Assembly: GCF_032883915.1 (NCBI RefSeq)
Contig: NZ_CP120717.1
Location: 6,362,001 to 6,426,000, forward strand
Length of the DNA stretch: 64,000 nt
Direction of reading: 5' to 3'
Source: Endozoicomonas sp. 8E
GTDB taxonomy: Bacteria > Pseudomonadota > Gammaproteobacteria > Pseudomonadales > Endozoicomonadaceae
A program made the translations under genes and the position numbers. The notes under the pieces were generated by a model. It made no database searches. It was not told where the DNA came from and saw only the letters and a program-made list of their open reading frames with translations. Shown one piece after another: positions 60,591 to 64,000 of the stretch. Each line of letters begins with the position of its first letter. Within the stretch, counting starts at the first letter, position 1.

Positions 60591-62063
60591 ATGAACGATT
60601 TCATTTCTGCCTCGAATAATCTTCTTTGGGGAAGTATCCTGATTTACCTGCTGCTTGGAGCCGGTATTTTATTCACCATTCGTACCCGCTTCGTGCAGTT
60701 TCGCCGCTTCGGTATGGCCGCGAAAACCATGATGGGAAGTCGCAGAACCCACTCCCAGCGCCAGATTTCTGCGTTCCAGGCATTCTGCACCAGTCTTGCA
60801 GCCCGAATAGGTACTGGTAATATCGCCGGTGTTGCCGTTGCCATCTATCTGGGTGGACCCGGTGCTATCTTCTGGATGTGGCTGATCGCCCTGCTGGGTA
60901 TGGCGACCAGCTTTTCAGAAAACACTCTCGCCCAGATCTACAAAACCAACAATGGCGATGGCACCTATCGCGGAGGTCCCGCTTACTATATGCAAAAAGC
61001 GTTGGGTCAGCGCTGGATGGGCGTTGCTTTTTCCATCTCCCTGATTATCGCATTCGGATTTGCTTTCAACAGTGTTCAGTCCAACTCTATTGCGGCTGCT
61101 TTTTCGGATTATAACATTGCTCCTGAGTACATCGGTGCAGGTCTGGTAGTAGTCAGCGGCATTGTTATCTTTGGCGGCATTCGTTCCATCGCCAAAGTCG
61201 CTGAAATGATTGTTCCTGTCATGGCTCTGGGCTACCTGGCTGTGGCTCTTGTGATCGTTGCCATGAATGTCTCTGAACTGCCTGCTGTATTCACTCTGAT
61301 TTTCAAGAGTGCTTTCGGTCTTGAAACAGCTATGGGTGGCGGTGTTGGCTACATGGTTTCTCAGGCGATGATGCAAGGTATCAAGCGCGGTCTGTTCTCC
61401 AACGAAGCGGGTATGGGAAGCGCACCTAACGCTGCAGCAACTGCTCACTCCACTCACCCGGTTAGCCAGGGCATGATGGGGATGCTGGGGGTATTTATAG
61501 ACACTATCGTCGTATGTACAGCCACGGCTGCTATCATCCTGATGTCCGGCATGCTGGAACCGGGCAATGGCCTGACCGGCGTTGCATTGACTCAGGCTGC
61601 CTTGTCCAGTGAGATAGGCCCTTTGGGTGGACACCTGATTGCAGTAGCCATTCTGCTCTTTGCTTTCACTTCCATCATTGCCAACTATTACTACGGTGAG
61701 TCCAACCTGCTGTTTATCAAAAACAGCAAGCCGCTGCTGGTGATTTATCGAGTAGCTGTGCTGGTTATGGTGTTCTGGGGCTCTGTTGGCAATCTGCCTG
61801 CCGTTTGGGCTTTTGCTGATCTGTCCATGGGTATCATGGCCCTGATTAACATTACCGCTATTCTGTTACTGTCAGGTATCGTTGTGCAGGTTCTGAAAGA
61901 CTTTGATGAGCAGGTGGCTGACGGCGTTGTCCCGGTATTTAACCGTAAGAAGTTTCCATTGCTTGATAAGACCATGGATAAAGACGTATGGCAGGAGCAC
62001 AATGCTGGCGAAGCTCGACCATACCCTATCCCGAAAGTGAAGATCCAGACGGCTACTGAATAA
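60591..62063 (+). CDS. Sodium:alanine/glycine symporter (AGCS family)
   Basis: A 490-residue membrane transporter with about eleven helices. AGCS signatures: IGTGNIAGVAVAIYLGGPGA, FWMWLIALLGMATSFSENTL, GGPAYYMQKALG and GIKRGLFSNEAGMGSAPNAA. It would take up alanine or glycine with sodium, in agreement with a marine habitat. The frame is intact and normal in length. Confidence 0.94.
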   Translation: MNDFISASNNLLWGSILIYLLLGAGILFTIRTRFVQFRRFGMAAKTMMGSRRTHSQRQISAFQAFCTSLAARIGTGNIAGVAVAIYLGGPGAIFWMWLIALLGMATSFSENTLAQIYKTNNGDGTYRGGPAYYMQKALGQRWMGVAFSISLIIAFGFAFNSVQSNSIAAAFSDYNIAPEYIGAGLVVVSGIVIFGGIRSIAKVAEMIVPVMALGYLAVALVIVAMNVSELPAVFTLIFKSAFGLETAMGGGVGYMVSQAMMQGIKRGLFSNEAGMGSAPNAAATAHSTHPVSQGMMGMLGVFIDTIVVCTATAAIILMSGMLEPGNGLTGVALTQAALSSEIGPLGGHLIAVAILLFAFTSIIANYYYGESNLLFIKNSKPLLVIYRVAVLVMVFWGSVGNLPAVWAFADLSMGIMALINITAILLLSGIVVQVLKDFDEQVADGVVPVFNRKKFPLLDKTMDKDVWQEHNAGEARPYPIPKVKIQTATE

Positions 62064-62117
62064 CACCTATTGAGGTCGAGCCACCTGCCCGACCTCTTTT
62101 TCCATGAAAACACCTCT

Positions 62118-62281
62118 AATACCAATCGAACTTTCCAACTCCCTATTGCGCCGAAGATTTGAGCCTTAATACCGCGTTGGCGATCGTCGCCATTGCTAAG
62201 ACTATGACTCCTCACGCCGCCTTGTCTTAAGGCTCAAATCTCCATGCTCATCACGGCAATTAGAAAGCACGATTGGTATAA
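62118..62281. repeat. MITE-like palindromic repeat, copy 2 (complete)
   Basis: The ends are inverted: TAATACCAATCG at the left and CGATTGGTATA at the right. Internal GATTTGAGCCTTAA and TTAAGGCTCAAATC are perfect complements. It is the complete form of the element at 734-850. It lies between the symporter and xseB without touching a gene. Confidence 0.85.
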
Positions 62282-62475
62282 AAATACTCTCCTGTGTGAC
62301 ATAAAACCGCTTCAGCAGAATCTGCCCTAATCAGGATTTGTGATATGCTTGAGCCCGTTTAAAGTTATCCAGGTGAGTACCGTCCTTTTTGCCATGCACT
62401 GAAGCACTCTGGCTTTGAAAGGTCATCCCAAAAGCAGGTATTCCCTCACCAAGTCAATGGAAAAGGTTTCTGAGC
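62282..62475. other. Promoter region of xseB-ispA-dxs, nothing specific assigned
   Basis: No ORF is present. The transcripts of xseB, ispA and dxs presumably start here. A TTGTGATATGCTTGAGCCCG stretch could form part of a promoter, but no convincing -35/-10 pair was found. Confidence 0.4.
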
Positions 62476-62718
62476 ATGCCGGAAAAAAAGCAGGGCTTCG
62501 CCTTTGAGCAGTCGCTCACAGAACTGGATACACTGGTCCAGCAAATGGAATCCGGTGATATGTCGCTGGAAGAGTCACTGAAGGCCTTTGAAAAAGGGGT
62601 AAAGCTGACACGTGAATGTCAGAAAGCCCTGACTGAAGCAGAACAGAGAGTCCAGCAGCTTCTGGAAAATCAGGGTCAGCCGGAAACCCGCCCGTTCGAT
62701 CCGACAGAAGGCCAATAA
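62476..62718 (+). CDS. xseB: Exodeoxyribonuclease VII small subunit
   Basis: An 80-residue protein with the family pattern [56 protein letters not shown]. It joins XseA in degrading single-stranded DNA. It is followed after three bases by ispA and then dxs, the conserved gammaproteobacterial order. Confidence 0.95.
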   Translation: MPEKKQGFAFEQSLTELDTLVQQMESGDMSLEESLKAFEKGVKLTRECQKALTEAEQRVQQLLENQGQPETRPFDPTEGQ

Positions 62719-62721
62719 CCC

Positions 62722-63609
62722 ATGACTCTGCTGGAATACATCAAGGGTTGTCAAAGCCGCGTTGATGAGCAGCTCAAAAATCATCTTCCCGGAATCAGTC
62801 AGGTCAGCGAAAGACTGGTTGAGGCTATGTCCTACTCCGTTTTTAACGGCGGCAAACGTGTTCGACCGATCCTGGTTTATGCCGCCTCTGAAGCCCTGGG
62901 CGGCGAGCAGACTCAGGCAGACCCTGCTGCCTGCGCTGTAGAGCTGATCCACGCGTACTCCCTGGTGCATGATGATCTTCCAGCGATGGATGACGATGAC
63001 CTTCGAAGAGGCAAACCCACCTGCCACAAAGCTTTTGATGAAGCCACCGCCATTCTGGCCGGTGACGCTTTGCAAACCCTGGCTTTTGAAGTACTGGCTA
63101 GCAACAGTCATGAATTACCCGCGCCTGTCCGTCTGCAACTGGTCGGGGAGCTGGCCCGTGCTTCTGGCCATGGGGGTATGTGCGGTGGCCAATCCATGGA
63201 CCTCAACTCGGTAGGCAGTCCTCTGAATCAGGAACAGCTGCAGTTAATGCACAGCCACAAAACCGGGGCGCTGATTCGCGCCAGTGTTGTCATGGGCGCC
63301 ATCTCAAGCGGTAAAGTCGAAAGGGAACAACTGACCCACCTTATTCGTTATGCGGACGCTATTGGTCTGGCTTTTCAGGTTCAGGATGACATTCTTGACG
63401 TCACTGTCGACACCAAATTGCTGGGCAAACAACAGGGGGCAGACCTGGCTCTCGACAAGCCCACCTACGTATCGCTCATGGGACTGGATGGAGCCAGGGA
63501 ACTCGCCAGCTCCCTTTGTCAGCAGGCGATTCACTCCCTTGAAAGCTTCGGGGGTCGAGCCAAAATCCTCAGACAAATGGCAGAGTATGTCATCCAGAGA
63601 TCTCATTGA
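62722..63609 (+). CDS. ispA: Farnesyl diphosphate synthase
   Basis: A 295-residue polyprenyl synthase. First Asp-rich motif: VHDDLPAMDDDDLRRGKPT (DDxxxxD type). Second: AFQVQDDILDVTVDTKLLGK. GGKRVRPILVYAASEALGG and GGMCGGQSMDL are also in place. It condenses IPP and DMAPP to FPP for quinones and undecaprenyl phosphate. The ATG overlaps no other gene and lies three bases after xseB. Confidence 0.95.
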   Translation: MTLLEYIKGCQSRVDEQLKNHLPGISQVSERLVEAMSYSVFNGGKRVRPILVYAASEALGGEQTQADPAACAVELIHAYSLVHDDLPAMDDDDLRRGKPTCHKAFDEATAILAGDALQTLAFEVLASNSHELPAPVRLQLVGELARASGHGGMCGGQSMDLNSVGSPLNQEQLQLMHSHKTGALIRASVVMGAISSGKVEREQLTHLIRYADAIGLAFQVQDDILDVTVDTKLLGKQQGADLALDKPTYVSLMGLDGARELASSLCQQAIHSLESFGGRAKILRQMAEYVIQRSH

Positions 63610-63934
63610 ACCGATGTGAGCAGTATTCCCATAGAAAAAACCTCCTGTTCAGGTACAATCCTATAATTCACCGATGACATTTACTGTTATCATTCTTTGC
63701 CCTTTGGGTAGAGTGTGGAATGATATCAGTCTCTCATGACTGTGTTATGACGCTGTCAGGCTTCGATACCCTCAAACCTGGCAAACTGCCGGAAGCATCA
63801 AGGTTTCCCCTTCCCGTCCCATGCAAGTTGTGGTGAATGAGGAACTACGTCGAATTTTTGAAAAGCGACCTGGAAGATCGGTTCCCCTGAAAAAGTCGCT
63901 TTTTATGGCTGAGAGGCCTGGATCGCAAGCAAAC
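63610..63934. other. Intergenic between ispA and dxs
   Basis: No confident gene. A frame in phase with dxs is open from an ATG at 63821 (MQVVVNEELRRIFEKRPGRS), which could be an N-terminal extension, but DXS homologues start at MFHEIP. gaaaaagtcgcttttt forms a small hairpin. Confidence 0.45.
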
Positions 63935-64000
63935 ATGTTTCACGAAATACCCAAGACAAAACCTGATACTCCGCTGTTGGATCAGGTCAATACTCCTGAA
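63935..64000 (+). CDS. dxs: 1-deoxy-D-xylulose-5-phosphate synthase, N-terminus (cut by window end)
   Basis: The 22 codons present read MFHEIPKTKPDTPLLDQVNT, then PE, the standard DXS N-terminus. Its place after ispA agrees with the conserved xseB-ispA-dxs order. The rest of the gene continues beyond the window. Confidence 0.9.
   Translation, partial: MFHEIPKTKPDTPLLDQVNTPE

Overview
The window looks like the chromosome of a marine, host-associated gammaproteobacterium, most likely Endozoicomonas or a close relative. The evidence is the xseB-ispA-dxs, galU-tmRNA and rimK-rimB core genes, the YbiT and HipA types, and a large accessory load: families of secreted paralogues, C2H2-like finger proteins, many toxin-antitoxin (TA) remnants and many palindromic repeats. 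This placement is inference, because no rRNA or marker alignment could be run.

Layout. 0-7.6 kb: a TA graveyard, with at least five broken TA modules, one intact HigBA pair, an ISAs1 insertion and gene fragments, wrapped around manC. 7.7-15.6 kb: an exopolysaccharide block (manB/algC, VanZ-like, WbaP/WcaJ-type priming transferase, Wzy/ligase, PHP phosphatase, VpsP-like, galU), with a secreted retropepsin-like protein facing the other way. 15.6 kb: first tmRNA. 16-25.5 kb: a minus-strand tandem array of two secreted families. One family is about 580 aa with a His-Asp-Gln-Cys arrangement like YopJ/CE-clan enzymes. The other shares an N-terminal half and has variable C-termini. 25.7-33.3 kb: hipBA, a tandem pair of small secreted membrane proteins, a group II intron inserted beside the remnant of another, a TacAT pair, an IS4/IS1634 remnant and a MITE-like repeat. 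33.5-37.2 kb: FKBP isomerase, YbiT and a methyltransferase. 37.4-46 kb: an RpoE-ChrR (singlet-oxygen type) sigma/anti-sigma pair divergent from a lipid-modification operon (oxidoreductase, DUF1365, CFA synthase, DUF3833, SDR), then an FeS-type photolyase. Both divergent promoters carry TGATCC-N16-CGTAA. 47.4-52.1 kb: an uncharacterised cluster of GT4, methyltransferase, alpha/alpha-toroid cyclase-like protein, second methyltransferase and hexapeptide acyltransferase. 52.5-54.4 kb: a DUF4143 ATPase and a second, divergent tmRNA. 54.7-57.1 kb: rimK, an aspartoacylase-like protein and rimB. 57.3-59.7 kb: more secreted proteins. 59.8-64 kb: GNAT, AGCS symporter, xseB, ispA and the start of dxs.

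How the genes work together. manC, manB and galU feed GDP-mannose-type and UDP-glucose precursors to the priming transferase and polymerase. RpoE-ChrR should switch on cyclopropane-type lipid modification in response to photo-oxidative stress. rimK/rimB modify ribosomal protein S6. The most unusual points are the two tmRNA genes with different tags (12 and 23 residues), the second beside rimK, and the Sec-signal-bearing, YopJ-like tandem family.
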